Source of the DNA: Bacteroidia bacterium
Lineage (GTDB): Bacteria; Bacteroidota; Bacteroidia; Bacteroidales; GWA2-32-17
Reading direction: 5' to 3'
Assembly: GCA_016218155.1 (NCBI GenBank)
Contig: JACREQ010000045.1
Coordinates: forward strand, 1 to 64,000
Length of the DNA: 64,000 bases
This document shows, piece by piece, positions 35,871 to 44,985 of this stretch (within the stretch, counting starts at the first letter, position 1; every line of letters starts with the position of its first letter). The translations under genes and the position numbers were made by a program. The notes under the pieces were generated by a model. It was not told the DNA's origin, did not search any database, and saw only the letters and a list, made by a program, of their open reading frames with translations.

Positions 35871-36995
35871 TTATCTTATAGTTTTCTCTATGCTATCCCA
35901 AAGCTTTGATGCTGTTTTATCCCAAGTAAATTCTTGTCTGCGCACTTTTGCATTCTCAACTAAAGACTTTCTTAAATCTTCATTGCAATAAATTTCCTGC
36001 ATTGCATCAGATATAGAGTCAACATTAAACGGATCAACATAAAGAGCAGCATTACCACCTACCTCAGGCATTGATGATGTGTTTGATGTAATTACAGGCA
36101 CTTCGCTATACATTGCCTCAACTATGGGTATTCCGAAACCCTCAAAAAGTGACACATATGTAACAGCCAATGATGAAGCTAACAATCTTTTCAATACATC
36201 TGTTTCAACCCTGCCAACAAAAATAATATCCTCTTTATGAATTATTTTTTTATATTCCTTTTCCATCTCTGCATTCCACCAATAAACTTTTCCTACTATA
36301 ACCATCTTAACTTCTGCTTTTGTTATGGAAATAAATTTATCGAATGCTTTTAAAAGATTAATAATATTTTTTCGAGGATGAAGTGAACCGACATAAAAAA
36401 AATATGGTTTACCATTTGAATATTGTTTTCTTGTAAGAGTAGAGATTTCATCGGTTACAGGACCATACATTTCATTAGCTCCATTAAATACAACATCCAT
36501 TTTATTTGCATCATATCCATAATGAGAAACCACATCCTGCTTTGAAAATTCTGACACTGTTGCTATTCTATCAGCCCTTTTAATAAATTTTGGAAAATAT
36601 ATTTCAAGATATTTTCTGGCTACAAATGGGATATATTGCGGATAGTGTACATAATTTATATCATGAACAACTTGCAAAATAGGAACCCTTTTTGAAAGAG
36701 TACTATAACCATCAGGTGTGATAAATAAATCTGCTCCAACTTTTTTCAACACACGAGGAATAACCCATTCAAACCATATATAATATAAAAAGGGATGTCG
36801 TGCAGGAGGTCCATATACTAATGGAATAACATTTTCAGAAAAAATAAATTCTTCAGAATATGGTCTGTCAAATAAAAAATAAAACTGATGCTCCGGATGA
36901 TTTTTGGTAATTCTTTTGAATGTTTCAAATGTGAACCAGCCAATTCCTTCCAGATTACCTTTTTGAAGCAATCTTGTATTTACAACAATTTTCAT
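35871..36995 (-). CDS. Glycosyltransferase family 4 (GT-B fold)
   Basis: A 374-residue glycosyltransferase of the GT4/GT1 type. The donor-binding half contains YFFYVGSLHPRKNI, VIVGKVYW, IIFVGRVETD and the E-x7-E motif in SLFEGFGIPIVEAMYSEVPV. It is a soluble or membrane-associated enzyme that adds a sugar to a surface glycan; donor and acceptor cannot be read. The ATG at 36995 (MKIVVNTRLL) is chosen; the frame extends three codons to a TTG that lies inside a TACCTTTG promoter box. It is transcribed alone. Confidence 0.9.
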   Translation of the reverse strand: MKIVVNTRLLQKGNLEGIGWFTFETFKRITKNHPEHQFYFLFDRPYSEEFIFSENVIPLVYGPPARHPFLYYIWFEWVIPRVLKKVGADLFITPDGYSTLSKRVPILQVVHDINYVHYPQYIPFVARKYLEIYFPKFIKRADRIATVSEFSKQDVVSHYGYDANKMDVVFNGANEMYGPVTDEISTLTRKQYSNGKPYFFYVGSLHPRKNIINLLKAFDKFISITKAEVKMVIVGKVYWWNAEMEKEYKKIIHKEDIIFVGRVETDVLKRLLASSLAVTYVSLFEGFGIPIVEAMYSEVPVITSNTSSMPEVGGNAALYVDPFNVDSISDAMQEIYCNEDLRKSLVENAKVRRQEFTWDKTASKLWDSIEKTIR

Positions 36996-37001
36996 TTCCT
37001 G

Positions 37002-37009
37002 CAAAGGTA
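37002..37009 (-). promoter_or_regulatory. -7 element abutting the glycosyltransferase start
   Basis: The minus strand reads TACCTTTG, with only six bases between the box and the ATG at 36995. Transcription would start at or beside the ATG, so the mRNA may be leaderless. The -33 region is weak. Confidence 0.45.
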
Positions 37010-37071
37010 ATTAAATATTAAAAATAGAAAATTCCAGAAATTAACTCATTCTTTAAAAAAAGATTTAATTA

Positions 37072-37079
37072 TATCTTTG
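37072..37079 (+). promoter_or_regulatory. -7 element for the FMN oxidoreductase gene
   Basis: TATCTTTG matches TAnnTTTG and lies 27 bases before the ATG at 37107. It contains the TTG that opens the longer frame, which argues against that start. Confidence 0.45.
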
Positions 37080-37106
37080 CCGAGCCAACTACTTAATTTA
37101 TATATT

Positions 37107-38057
37107 ATGAATAGAATATGTCAACTTTTTAATGTTCAGTATCCGGTTATTCAGGCAGGTATGATATGGTGTAGTGGCTGGGAACTTGCCTCTGCTGTAA
37201 GCAATGCAGGTGGACTAGGACTTATTGGTTCAGGTTCAATGACACCTGAAATATTAACAACTCACATTAAAAAATGCAAACTAGCTACAAACAAGCCATT
37301 TGGTGTAAACATTCCTTTAATTTTTCCTTACGCAGAAGAATTTATAAAAATTATTATTAAAGAAAATGTAAAAATAGTTTTCACTTCTGCCGGAAATCCA
37401 GCAAAATGGACTGGATTTCTGAAAGAAAACGGAATTACTGTTGTTCACGTTGTTGCAAATACCAAATCAGCAAAAAAATGCGAAGAAGCCGGAGTTGATG
37501 CTATTGTTGCAGAAGGCTTCGAAGCCGGTGGTCATAATGGTAAAGAAGAAACAACAACAATGGTTCTTATTCCATTAGTTAAAGAAATAGTTTCAATTCC
37601 AGTTATTGCAGCTGGCGGGATTGGCAACGGAAGAACCATGTTTGGAGCAATGGCTTTAGGTGCTGATGGTGTTCAGATTGGAAGTAGATTTGTTGCTTCG
37701 ATAGAATCATCTGCTCATCAAAATTTTAAAAATAAAATTATAGAAATAAAAGACGGCGACACTCAACTAACACTAAAGCAACTCGTTCCGGTCAGGTTAG
37801 TTAAAAACAAATTCTTTTTCGAGGTTGAACAAAAACAAAACCAAGGAGTAAGTACACAAGAATTATCAGAATTACTTGGTCGTGGCAGAGCAAAAATGGG
37901 AATGTTTGAGGGAAATGAAGATGAGGGAGAAATGGAAATCGGACAAATCTCAGCAATGATTAATGAGATAAAACCGGCTGCTGCTATTTTAAATGAAATT
38001 ATTACAGATTACATTAAAATAAAAAAAGATTTTATTAACTCTAAAGAATCATTTTAA
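37107..38057 (+). CDS. FMN-dependent nitronate monooxygenase / FabK-like oxidoreductase
   Basis: A 316-residue TIM-barrel flavoprotein of the nitronate monooxygenase / enoyl-ACP reductase II (FabK) superfamily. Features: YPVIQAGMIW at the N-terminus, AEGFEAGGHNG with the conserved His, IPVIAAGGIGNGRTM and LGADGVQIGSRFVAS for FMN phosphate binding. Sequence alone does not separate FabK-type enoyl reduction from nitronate oxidation. The neighbours (hydrolase, acyl-CoA dehydrogenase, ETF) hint at acyl-chain metabolism. The ATG at 37107 is chosen. Confidence 0.85.
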   Translation: MNRICQLFNVQYPVIQAGMIWCSGWELASAVSNAGGLGLIGSGSMTPEILTTHIKKCKLATNKPFGVNIPLIFPYAEEFIKIIIKENVKIVFTSAGNPAKWTGFLKENGITVVHVVANTKSAKKCEEAGVDAIVAEGFEAGGHNGKEETTTMVLIPLVKEIVSIPVIAAGGIGNGRTMFGAMALGADGVQIGSRFVASIESSAHQNFKNKIIEIKDGDTQLTLKQLVPVRLVKNKFFFEVEQKQNQGVSTQELSELLGRGRAKMGMFEGNEDEGEMEIGQISAMINEIKPAAAILNEIITDYIKIKKDFINSKESF

Positions 38058-38070
38058 AGTATTATTCATA

Positions 38071-38889
38071 ATGTTACCAGATTATAAAAAGACAGGTTAT
38101 CTTTCTGTTCTTGATAAAAATATTTACTACGAATTATTAAATACAGATTACTTTTCCGAAAATAATCCACTAATTATTTTTCTGCATGAAGGTTTAGGAA
38201 GCTGTCGTCAATGGCATAACTTTCCAAAAGAAATTTCGGATTATACAAAATGCCCGGTATTAATGTATGACAGATATGGCTATGGCAAATCTGAACAAAT
38301 AAACGAAATCAGAACTGTAAATTTTTTAAACAAAGAAGCTCTTGAATTTTTACCTGAAATTTTAAAAAAACTGCATTTCTCAAAATCAAAAATTATTTTA
38401 ATCGGACATAGTGATGGTGGTAGTATTTCTATTATATACGCCGGAGCATTTCCAAAAAATGTAGTTGGACTTATTACAGAGGCCGCACATGTTTTTATCG
38501 AAGATATTTCTGTAAACGGAATATGTTTAATAGCAGATTCTGAAAATAAAGCTAAATGGATTAAAATATTAAAAAAGCATCATGGTGAAAACACTGAAAG
38601 CATGGTAAATAGCTGGACAAATACTTGCCTTATACCCGAGTTTAGACTTTGGAATATTGAAAACTATTTACATACAATAACTTGCCCAGTTATGGCTATA
38701 CAGGGCGATTTAGATAATTATGGCACCTTTGCACAACTAGAATCAATTAAGCAAAACGTAAACTCAGAAGTAGAACTTCTATATATTCCTGATTGTGGGC
38801 ACGTTCCGCATCAGCAAGCAACTGAAGTCGTAAAAAAGAATATGGTTAAATTTGTATTAAAGGTTAAAAAGAGACTTTCGGCAGTTTAA
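38071..38889 (+). CDS. Alpha/beta hydrolase
   Basis: A 272-residue hydrolase of the alpha/beta fold. The oxyanion region is FLHEGLGSCRQWHNFP, the nucleophile elbow GHSDGGS with the Ser, an acid residue lies in AIQGDLDNYG and the His in DCGHVPHQQA. No signal peptide is present, so it is cytoplasmic. The substrate is unknown; position between an FMN oxidoreductase (13 bases upstream) and an acyl-CoA dehydrogenase suggests an ester or thioester from acyl metabolism. Confidence 0.85.
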   Translation: MLPDYKKTGYLSVLDKNIYYELLNTDYFSENNPLIIFLHEGLGSCRQWHNFPKEISDYTKCPVLMYDRYGYGKSEQINEIRTVNFLNKEALEFLPEILKKLHFSKSKIILIGHSDGGSISIIYAGAFPKNVVGLITEAAHVFIEDISVNGICLIADSENKAKWIKILKKHHGENTESMVNSWTNTCLIPEFRLWNIENYLHTITCPVMAIQGDLDNYGTFAQLESIKQNVNSEVELLYIPDCGHVPHQQATEVVKKNMVKFVLKVKKRLSAV

Positions 38890-38956
38890 TTTCCAAAATT
38901 ATTTATAATTTTATGACAATAAAAAACTCGAATTATTAATCACTAAAATTATAACT

Positions 38957-40099
38957 ATGAACTTTGAATTATCAGAAGAACAAAAAATGATTCAGCAAGC
39001 TGCAAAAGATTTTGCAGAACGCGAATTATTACACGATGTTATTGAAAGAGATGAAAAAGCTATTTTTCCAACAGAAGGTATAAAAAAATTAGTAGACCTA
39101 GGATTTTTAGGAATGATGACTGACCCAAAATGGGGAGGTGGTGGAATGGATACTATTTCATATGTACTTGCAATGGAAGAAATTTCAAAAGTAGATTCGT
39201 CAGTTGCAGTAGTCATGTCAGTTTGTAATTCTCTTGTTATTTGGGGACTTGAAACATATGGAAACGATGCTCAAAAAGAAAAATATTTAAGACCACTTGC
39301 AACCGGCCAAAAAATTGGTGCTTTCTTACTTTCAGAGCCAGAAGCCGGATCTGATGCAACATCACAACGCACTATTGCAGAAGATAAAGGTGATCATTAT
39401 TTAATTAATGGAACAAAAAACTGGATTACAAATGCTAATTCAGCTTCTACATACATTGTTATTGCACAAACCTATCCAGATAAAAAACATAAAGGAATAA
39501 ATGCAATTATTGTAGATAAAAACACCCCTGGTATAACATTAGGCCCACATGAAAAGAAAATGGGAATGAGAAGCTCAGATACACATTCTGTAATGTTTAA
39601 CGATGTAAAAGTTCCTAAAGAAAATCGCATTGGAGAGGATGGCTTTGGATTTACTTTTGCAATGAAAACATTAGATGGTGGACGTATTGGTATTGCTTCA
39701 CAGGCTTTAGGTATAGCATCAGGTGCTTTTGAACGCGCAGTAAAATATGCAAAAGAAAGAAAAGCATTTGGTACCGAAATCGCAAATCATCAGGCTATCG
39801 CATTTAAATTAGCAGAGATGGCAGTTAAAATTGAAAACGGTCGTAATCTTTGCTTAAAAGCTGCTTGGTTAAAAGATCAACATTTACCTTATGGATTAGC
39901 AAGCGCAATGGCAAAACAATATTGCGCTGATATGGCAATGGAAGTTACAACTGAAGCAGTTCAGGTTCATGGAGGTTATGGATATGTTGCCGAGTATCAT
40001 GTAGAAAGATTAATGCGCGAAGCAAAACTTACTCAGATTTATGAAGGCACATCAGAGGTTCAGAAAATTGTAATTTCAAGAACAATATTAAAAGATTAA
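38957..40099 (+). CDS. Acyl-CoA dehydrogenase
   Basis: A 380-residue flavoprotein of the acyl-CoA dehydrogenase family. The catalytic Glu is in YEGTSEVQK at about residue 363. FLLSEPEAGSDAT, INGTKNWITNA and QVHGGYGYVAEY are standard. It is directly followed by the genes for both ETF subunits, its physiological electron acceptor, so this is likely a functional acyl-CoA oxidation unit. Candidates are short- or branched-chain substrates, in keeping with the carboxylase cluster at 44986-49439, but specificity is not proven. Confidence 0.93.
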   Translation: MNFELSEEQKMIQQAAKDFAERELLHDVIERDEKAIFPTEGIKKLVDLGFLGMMTDPKWGGGGMDTISYVLAMEEISKVDSSVAVVMSVCNSLVIWGLETYGNDAQKEKYLRPLATGQKIGAFLLSEPEAGSDATSQRTIAEDKGDHYLINGTKNWITNANSASTYIVIAQTYPDKKHKGINAIIVDKNTPGITLGPHEKKMGMRSSDTHSVMFNDVKVPKENRIGEDGFGFTFAMKTLDGGRIGIASQALGIASGAFERAVKYAKERKAFGTEIANHQAIAFKLAEMAVKIENGRNLCLKAAWLKDQHLPYGLASAMAKQYCADMAMEVTTEAVQVHGGYGYVAEYHVERLMREAKLTQIYEGTSEVQKIVISRTILKD

Positions 40100-40131
40100 T
40101 TTATTAACAATATAAAAAAGAAAGAACAGAA

Positions 40132-40881
40132 ATGAAAATTTTAGTTTGTATTAGTAATGTTCCTGACACAACAACCAAAATCAAATTTGTAAATAACAAT
40201 ACAACATTTGATGCAACAGGTGTACAATGGATTATTAATCCATGGGACGAACTTGCATTAACAAGAGCAATTGAATTAAAGGAGGCACATGCTGGTGCAA
40301 TCACAGAAATTACAGTTGTAAATGTTGGATTACCAACAACAGAACCTACTATCAGAAAAGCACTTGCTATTGGAGCTGACAAAGCTATCAGAGTAAATGC
40401 AGACCCAAAAGACGCTTATACTGTAGCTCTTCAACTTTCTGAAATTATAAAGAAAGATTCTTATGATATTATTCTTTGTGGAATAGAATCGAGCGACTAT
40501 AACGGAACTTCTGTTGGTGGTATGTTATCAGAGTTGGTAGATTATCCTTCTGTTTCTGCAGTTTCATTTATTGACATTGAAGGCGACCAGCTTAAACTAA
40601 AAAGAGAAATTGATGGTGGTCAGGAAATTATTGGCATCTCAACTCCTTTTATTGGAATAGTTCAGAAAGGTATTGCAAAAGATGCACGTATTCCTAATAT
40701 GAGAGGAATTATGATGGCAAAAACTAAACCTTTGCAAGTTGTTGAACCGGTTTCTGCTGATTTATATACAGATTTTGTAAGCTTCGATTACCCTAAATCA
40801 AAAGCAGCCTGCAAAAAAGTAGATCCAGAGAATGTAAAAGAACTTGTAAACTTACTTCATAATGAAGCAAAGGTTATTTAA
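40132..40881 (+). CDS. etfB: Electron transfer flavoprotein beta subunit
   Basis: A 249-residue EtfB. N-terminal MKILVCISNVPDTTTKIKF, the INPWDELALTRAIELKE region and DYNGTSVGGMLSELVDYP with AMP/FAD-binding character identify it. It accepts electrons from acyl-CoA dehydrogenases together with EtfA. It lies 32 bases after the dehydrogenase and 41 bases before etfA. Confidence 0.95.
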   Translation: MKILVCISNVPDTTTKIKFVNNNTTFDATGVQWIINPWDELALTRAIELKEAHAGAITEITVVNVGLPTTEPTIRKALAIGADKAIRVNADPKDAYTVALQLSEIIKKDSYDIILCGIESSDYNGTSVGGMLSELVDYPSVSAVSFIDIEGDQLKLKREIDGGQEIIGISTPFIGIVQKGIAKDARIPNMRGIMMAKTKPLQVVEPVSADLYTDFVSFDYPKSKAACKKVDPENVKELVNLLHNEAKVI

Positions 40882-40922
40882 CAAAGTGTCAATATTTATA
40901 AATCTAAAAAACTTAATATAAT

Positions 40923-41894
40923 ATGTCAATTTTAGTTTTTGCAGAAAATTGGGATGGAAAGTTTAAAAAACAAACTTTTGAACTTATTTCATATGCCCAT
41001 GCCTTATCAAAATCAATGAATACAACAGTATCTGCTATTTCTATCGGAAAAGTAGATAGCGAAGAGCTCAATAAACTTGGAACATATGGAGCATCTAAAG
41101 TGTTAAATGTTACAGATTGTCGTTTATATAATCTTGATAACAAAGCATACACGATGGCAATTGCTCAGGCAGCGGCAAAAGAAAATTCTAAAGTTATTGT
41201 ATTTGCTCAAAACAATACAGGAAAAGCAATTTCTCCTAGAGTTTCTATAAGATTAAAAGCAGGATTAGCTTCAGGTGTAATTGGTTTGCCAACTTCATTT
41301 GAACCTTTTACTATTGTTAAGAAAACATATACAGCCAAAGCATTAGCAAATGTAGTTATTAAAACAGATGTTAAAATAATTACACTTTCACAGAATGCAT
41401 TTGGTATTGTTGAGAATCCTACAACTGCTAATATTGAAAACTTTGCACCAGAAATAGCTGATACAGATATTAAATCTACAGTTATTGAAGTTAACAAAGT
41501 AACAGGAAAAATTCTTTTAACCGATGCCGAAATAGTTGTTTCGGGCGGTAGAGGAATGAAAGGACCAGAAAACTGGGGCGGTATTGAAGAGTTGGCTCAA
41601 ATTTTAGGTGCAGCAACTGCTTGTTCGCGCCCGGTATCTGACGAAGGTTGGAGAACTCATGAAGAACATACCGGACAAACCGGAAAAATTATTGCTCCTA
41701 ATCTTTATTTTGCATTTGGTATTTCAGGTGCAATTCAGCATTTAGGTGGAATCAGCTCATCAAAATGTATAGTAGCTGTTAATAAAGATCCTGATGCTCC
41801 TATTTTTGAAGCTGCTGATTATGGTATTGTTGGCGATGCTTTAAAAGTTATTCCTGAATTAATTGCTGCGATTAAAGAATTAAAAGCAAATTAA
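40923..41894 (+). CDS. etfA: Electron transfer flavoprotein alpha subunit
   Basis: A 323-residue EtfA with the FAD-binding C-terminal domain: VSGGRGMKGPENWGGIEELA, RPVSDEGW, GQTGKIIAPNLYFAFGISGA and CIVAVNKDPDAPIFEAADYG. There is no extra ferredoxin domain. It ends the operon, and a strong terminator follows within about 15 bases. Confidence 0.96.
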   Translation: MSILVFAENWDGKFKKQTFELISYAHALSKSMNTTVSAISIGKVDSEELNKLGTYGASKVLNVTDCRLYNLDNKAYTMAIAQAAAKENSKVIVFAQNNTGKAISPRVSIRLKAGLASGVIGLPTSFEPFTIVKKTYTAKALANVVIKTDVKIITLSQNAFGIVENPTTANIENFAPEIADTDIKSTVIEVNKVTGKILLTDAEIVVSGGRGMKGPENWGGIEELAQILGAATACSRPVSDEGWRTHEEHTGQTGKIIAPNLYFAFGISGAIQHLGGISSSKCIVAVNKDPDAPIFEAADYGIVGDALKVIPELIAAIKELKAN

Positions 41895-41906
41895 CATTGT
41901 ACACAG

Positions 41907-41944
41907 AAAACAAAAAACCTCGCAAATTGCGAGGTTTTTTGTTT
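41907..41944 (+). terminator. Rho-independent terminator after etfA
   Basis: AAAAAACCTCGCAA is followed after a short loop by TTGCGAGGTTTTTT, giving a long GC-containing stem flanked by A and T runs. The A/T symmetry would let it act in both directions. Confidence 0.85.
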
Positions 41945-41953
41945 AACCGTTTT

Positions 41954-41989
41954 GTCATTCTGTCCGCCGCGGCAGAGTAGTGAAGAATC
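41954..41989. repeat. Dispersed intergenic repeat-like element
   Basis: GTCATTCTGTCCGCCGCGG followed by CAGAGTAGTGAAGAATC is a GC-rich island in AT-rich surroundings. Reversed, it reads GATTCTTCACTAC...GACAGAATGAC, a form I know as a common intergenic repeat in Bacteroidota. Only one copy lies in this window. Confidence 0.5.
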
Positions 41990-42011
41990 TATTTTAACAT
42001 ACATTGATTAC

Positions 42012-42145
42012 TTGGGATTGTAATTTCCTTTTTTTATTGTTTAACTATTCAGCTCAGATGGATTTATAATACATCTGCAAAATATTGAAAATGCTCCTCT
42101 GGATTTACAATCCAGAGATAAATACTTTGGGGATTTGTAATCCCC
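42012..42145. repeat. Cluster of GGATT-TNN-AATCC palindromes
   Basis: Two perfect hairpins share the core GGATT-NNN-AATCC: CTCTGGATT/AATCCAGAG (42097-42117, 9-bp stem) and GGGGATT/AATCCCC (42129-42145, 7-bp stem). Two degenerate units precede them, GGGATTGTAATTTCC (42014-42028) and CAGATG...CATCTG around GGATTTATAATAC (42055-42077). The cluster sits just past the 3' end of the beta-propeller gene. The rest of the gap 41895-42150 shows no gene. Confidence 0.6.
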
Positions 42146-42150
42146 TCTTC

Positions 42151-44205
42151 TTACTGCACCACAATTTTCTCAGTTGAATAACTATTATCAGTATATAACT
42201 TCACAAAATAAATTCCTTTTGAAAAATTGGAAATATCAATTTCCATATTATCTTGAATATTGTTAGTAGTATTAAAAATTACCTCACCCAATACATTTGC
42301 AATTTCAATAGCACTAACTCCATTAACATTTGTTATAGTAAATTTTCCACTTGAAGGATTTGGGTATACTGATAATTTTGATGTTTTATTGTTTTCTTTA
42401 ATACCAGTAATTTCTGATAGTGCTCTTTTCCATACACCATTACTACTTGTACCAACATATATATAACTGTCTTTTACAAAAATAGAACTAACAGAATAAT
42501 TTATTAAACCAGTACTGATATCTAACCAATTTATACCTTCGTCATTCGAGAAAAATACGCCTTCATTTGTTCCTAAATAAATATTGGCATTATCAGTTGC
42601 AAAAGAATAAACAAAAGCATTTATTATTCCAGTATTTATACTTGTCCATGTTGTACCATTGTCTGTTGATTTAAAAAGACCACCACAATCTGCAAAAATA
42701 CTAGTTCCAACAATATCCAATGATTGAGCAGAGCAACTAGGTAAACTTGTTAAGGACCATGAAGCACCGTCATTTGTTGATTTAAATACTCCATCATCAG
42801 TTGCTGCAAAAATATTTTGCCCGCTTACTAATAAATCAGTTATATTTAGATTAGTTAAGCCGGTAATTGACGGAACCCAACTGACACCATTATTTATCGA
42901 TTTATAAACCCCACATCCTGACAATCCTCCAATTCCCGCAAAAAGAATCGCATCCTTAAGAACTATAGCGTTTACTCTATTGTTAGTAATAGTTAATCCT
43001 GAATTCACAGTTGTCCAACTTATCCCATTGTCTGAAGATTTAAAAATTCCTTTACCCCAAGTTCCAGCAAAAATCTCAGTTCCATTAACCAATAAAGAAA
43101 AAGTCTCTTTAGTGGTTATGCCTGTATTAACTGTCAACCAGCTATCTCCATTATCTGTTGATTTAAATATTCCATTATAATCAGTACTAACTAAAATATT
43201 ATTACCAATTTCAGCTATGGTATTTACTCTTGTATTTATAAAATTATTATTTATTTCTATCCAATTTAAATCATTATTATTTGTTTTATAAATACCCTCA
43301 TTTAATGTCCCTGCATAAACAGTTGTTCCACTAACTGCAAAAGACCATATATATGAACCAAATAAACCAGAAGTGCTCACCTCAGTCCAGCTTGCACCAT
43401 CATCTGAAGATAAAAAAATACCATGTGAAGTTCCTGCATAAACATGTGCTCCACATACTGTAAAAGCATTTACGATAAAATCATTAGTATGAGTAAATCC
43501 CTCATTTACTGCAGACCAATTTAAACCATCATTAGTTGACAAATAAACACCACCTTGCCATGTGCCTGCAAAAATATTATTTCCTTTTACTGCTAAAGAT
43601 TTAACATAATAATTCAATCCTGTACTTACAGATGTCCAATTTCCACCATTATTTGAAGACAAAAACACACCACCACCAAAAGTACCGGCAAAAAGATTGC
43701 TACCACTAAATACTAATGAGGTTACATCTAAATTAGTTAAACCAGTATTTATTGAAGACCAAGAACTTCCATTATTATTTGAAACATAAATCCCCTTATT
43801 GGTACCTGCATATAAGTTGGTACCATTAACCGTTAAAAAATTTATGTTTGTTGCAGAATGAGGAATACCTGAATCAACTGCAATCCAGGAAATCCCGTTA
43901 TCGGATGACATTGAAATTAATGCATTAGTATTAGAAAAAACAGCAAAAATATTTGTATTAATAACAGCTAAAGAACGAACGGTTAGCTGTTGATTTGTTG
44001 TCCCAGTTTTTAAGACATTCCAATTTACACCTTCATCTGTTGATAAAAATAATCCTCCACCTTCAGTTCCCGCTAAAACATTAGGTCCGCTAATTACGAT
44101 AGATTGTACACATCCTTTATTTGGACCACCTGTCTGCTGCCATTGGGCATTTGTTGTTAATGTTATAATAATAATGCTAGTTAATAACGTGTATATTTTT
44201 TTCAT
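42151..44205 (-). CDS. Secreted beta-propeller (BNR/sortilin-like repeat) protein with type IX (type A) sorting domain
   Basis: A 684-residue protein with a signal peptide (MKKIYTLLTSIIIITLTTNA) and about fourteen repeats of roughly 42 residues with the pattern LFAGTxGGGVFLSxNNGxSW, which are BNR/Asp-box-type blades of one or two beta-propellers. The last 75 or so residues (LSVYPNPSSGKFTITN, EIANVLGEVIF, FSKGIYFVKLYTD, EKIVVQ) form a classic type A T9SS sorting domain, so the protein is exported by the SprA system and attached to or released from the surface. No enzyme motif is seen. Confidence 0.92.
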   Translation of the reverse strand: MKKIYTLLTSIIIITLTTNAQWQQTGGPNKGCVQSIVISGPNVLAGTEGGGLFLSTDEGVNWNVLKTGTTNQQLTVRSLAVINTNIFAVFSNTNALISMSSDNGISWIAVDSGIPHSATNINFLTVNGTNLYAGTNKGIYVSNNNGSSWSSINTGLTNLDVTSLVFSGSNLFAGTFGGGVFLSSNNGGNWTSVSTGLNYYVKSLAVKGNNIFAGTWQGGVYLSTNDGLNWSAVNEGFTHTNDFIVNAFTVCGAHVYAGTSHGIFLSSDDGASWTEVSTSGLFGSYIWSFAVSGTTVYAGTLNEGIYKTNNNDLNWIEINNNFINTRVNTIAEIGNNILVSTDYNGIFKSTDNGDSWLTVNTGITTKETFSLLVNGTEIFAGTWGKGIFKSSDNGISWTTVNSGLTITNNRVNAIVLKDAILFAGIGGLSGCGVYKSINNGVSWVPSITGLTNLNITDLLVSGQNIFAATDDGVFKSTNDGASWSLTSLPSCSAQSLDIVGTSIFADCGGLFKSTDNGTTWTSINTGIINAFVYSFATDNANIYLGTNEGVFFSNDEGINWLDISTGLINYSVSSIFVKDSYIYVGTSSNGVWKRALSEITGIKENNKTSKLSVYPNPSSGKFTITNVNGVSAIEIANVLGEVIFNTTNNIQDNMEIDISNFSKGIYFVKLYTDNSYSTEKIVVQ

Positions 44206-44478
44206 AATTCTTTTTTTTAATATTAAATAAATATACTCTTTTTTACTGTCAAAACAAAATAATTTTGTATTAACAACGTGCCTAACCCTCCTAACAACAT
44301 TCCTTACCCGCCAAAATGCATTTTAAGTAAAAATTTTTCTGTTTTTAAAAGCGTTATAAATTAAAGCCACTATTTTAAATAGTTTACAATTTGTAATTAT
44401 TTTAATATTCTTAAGTCATGAAGCAAGTAATATACCTATGTCTTTTTCTTGTTTCAAGGATTTATACAGCAAAAAAGC

Positions 44479-44973
44479 TCAAAGCTCTTCCCAATGCTTA
44501 ATAAGTTCTTCATGACTTTCATTTTCATCAGGGAATTTGGCATGGAAAAACTTATCCTCGTTTTCTTTCCAGGGACCTGTTTTGTTTTCAAATATTATAA
44601 AATATTCAGAAAGTGCTACAATAGTATGAAATTGTTCTGCTGAAACCCAGACCATCGTTTTTTCCTCAGCATTCATTAAAATTACTTTTAATATTTCACC
44701 ATTGTTATCAAATAAAATAATTTTCCCTTTGCCCTCAATAGCAAGGAAAGACTCACCTTTTCTGATAGTTTTTCCAACATTTGTTTTAATAAAATGATTG
44801 TGAGGTTGTATGTATGTTCCCTTTTTTAGAACATTAATCATTGTATGCAACTCCTCATCATGAGAAGAATGCATTTTTTTTAAAGCACGTTTTCTTGGAC
44901 TTTTATCAGCTTCCTTTTTCAACAATAACAACGTGTCATTATCTTCTATTGAAAAAGAATAATTCGTTTCCAT
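44479..44973 (-). CDS. WbuC-family cupin metalloprotein
   Basis: A 164-residue protein of the WbuC cupin family, often found in O-antigen and surface-polysaccharide loci. The order RKRALKKMHSSHDEELHTM, GTYIQPHNHFIK (metal-binding His pair), GKTIRKGESFLAIEGKGKI and FDNNGEI is characteristic. The biochemical role of the family is not firmly established. It lies 12 bases downstream of the carboxylase alpha gene and may be part of that operon. Confidence 0.8.
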   Translation of the reverse strand: METNYSFSIEDNDTLLLLKKEADKSPRKRALKKMHSSHDEELHTMINVLKKGTYIQPHNHFIKTNVGKTIRKGESFLAIEGKGKIILFDNNGEILKVILMNAEEKTMVWVSAEQFHTIVALSEYFIIFENKTGPWKENEDKFFHAKFPDENESHEELIKHWEEL

Positions 44974-44985
44974 TTAAAAACATTT

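Noticed and set aside
44418-44501. A 27-codon frame starting MKQVIYLCLFLVSRIYTA, resembling a signal peptide, on the plus strand.
   Set aside because: It stops after 27 residues, overlaps the end of the WbuC gene and lacks a promoter. It could be a remnant of an exported protein gene, but chance is as likely. The rest of the gap 44206-44478 shows no gene.
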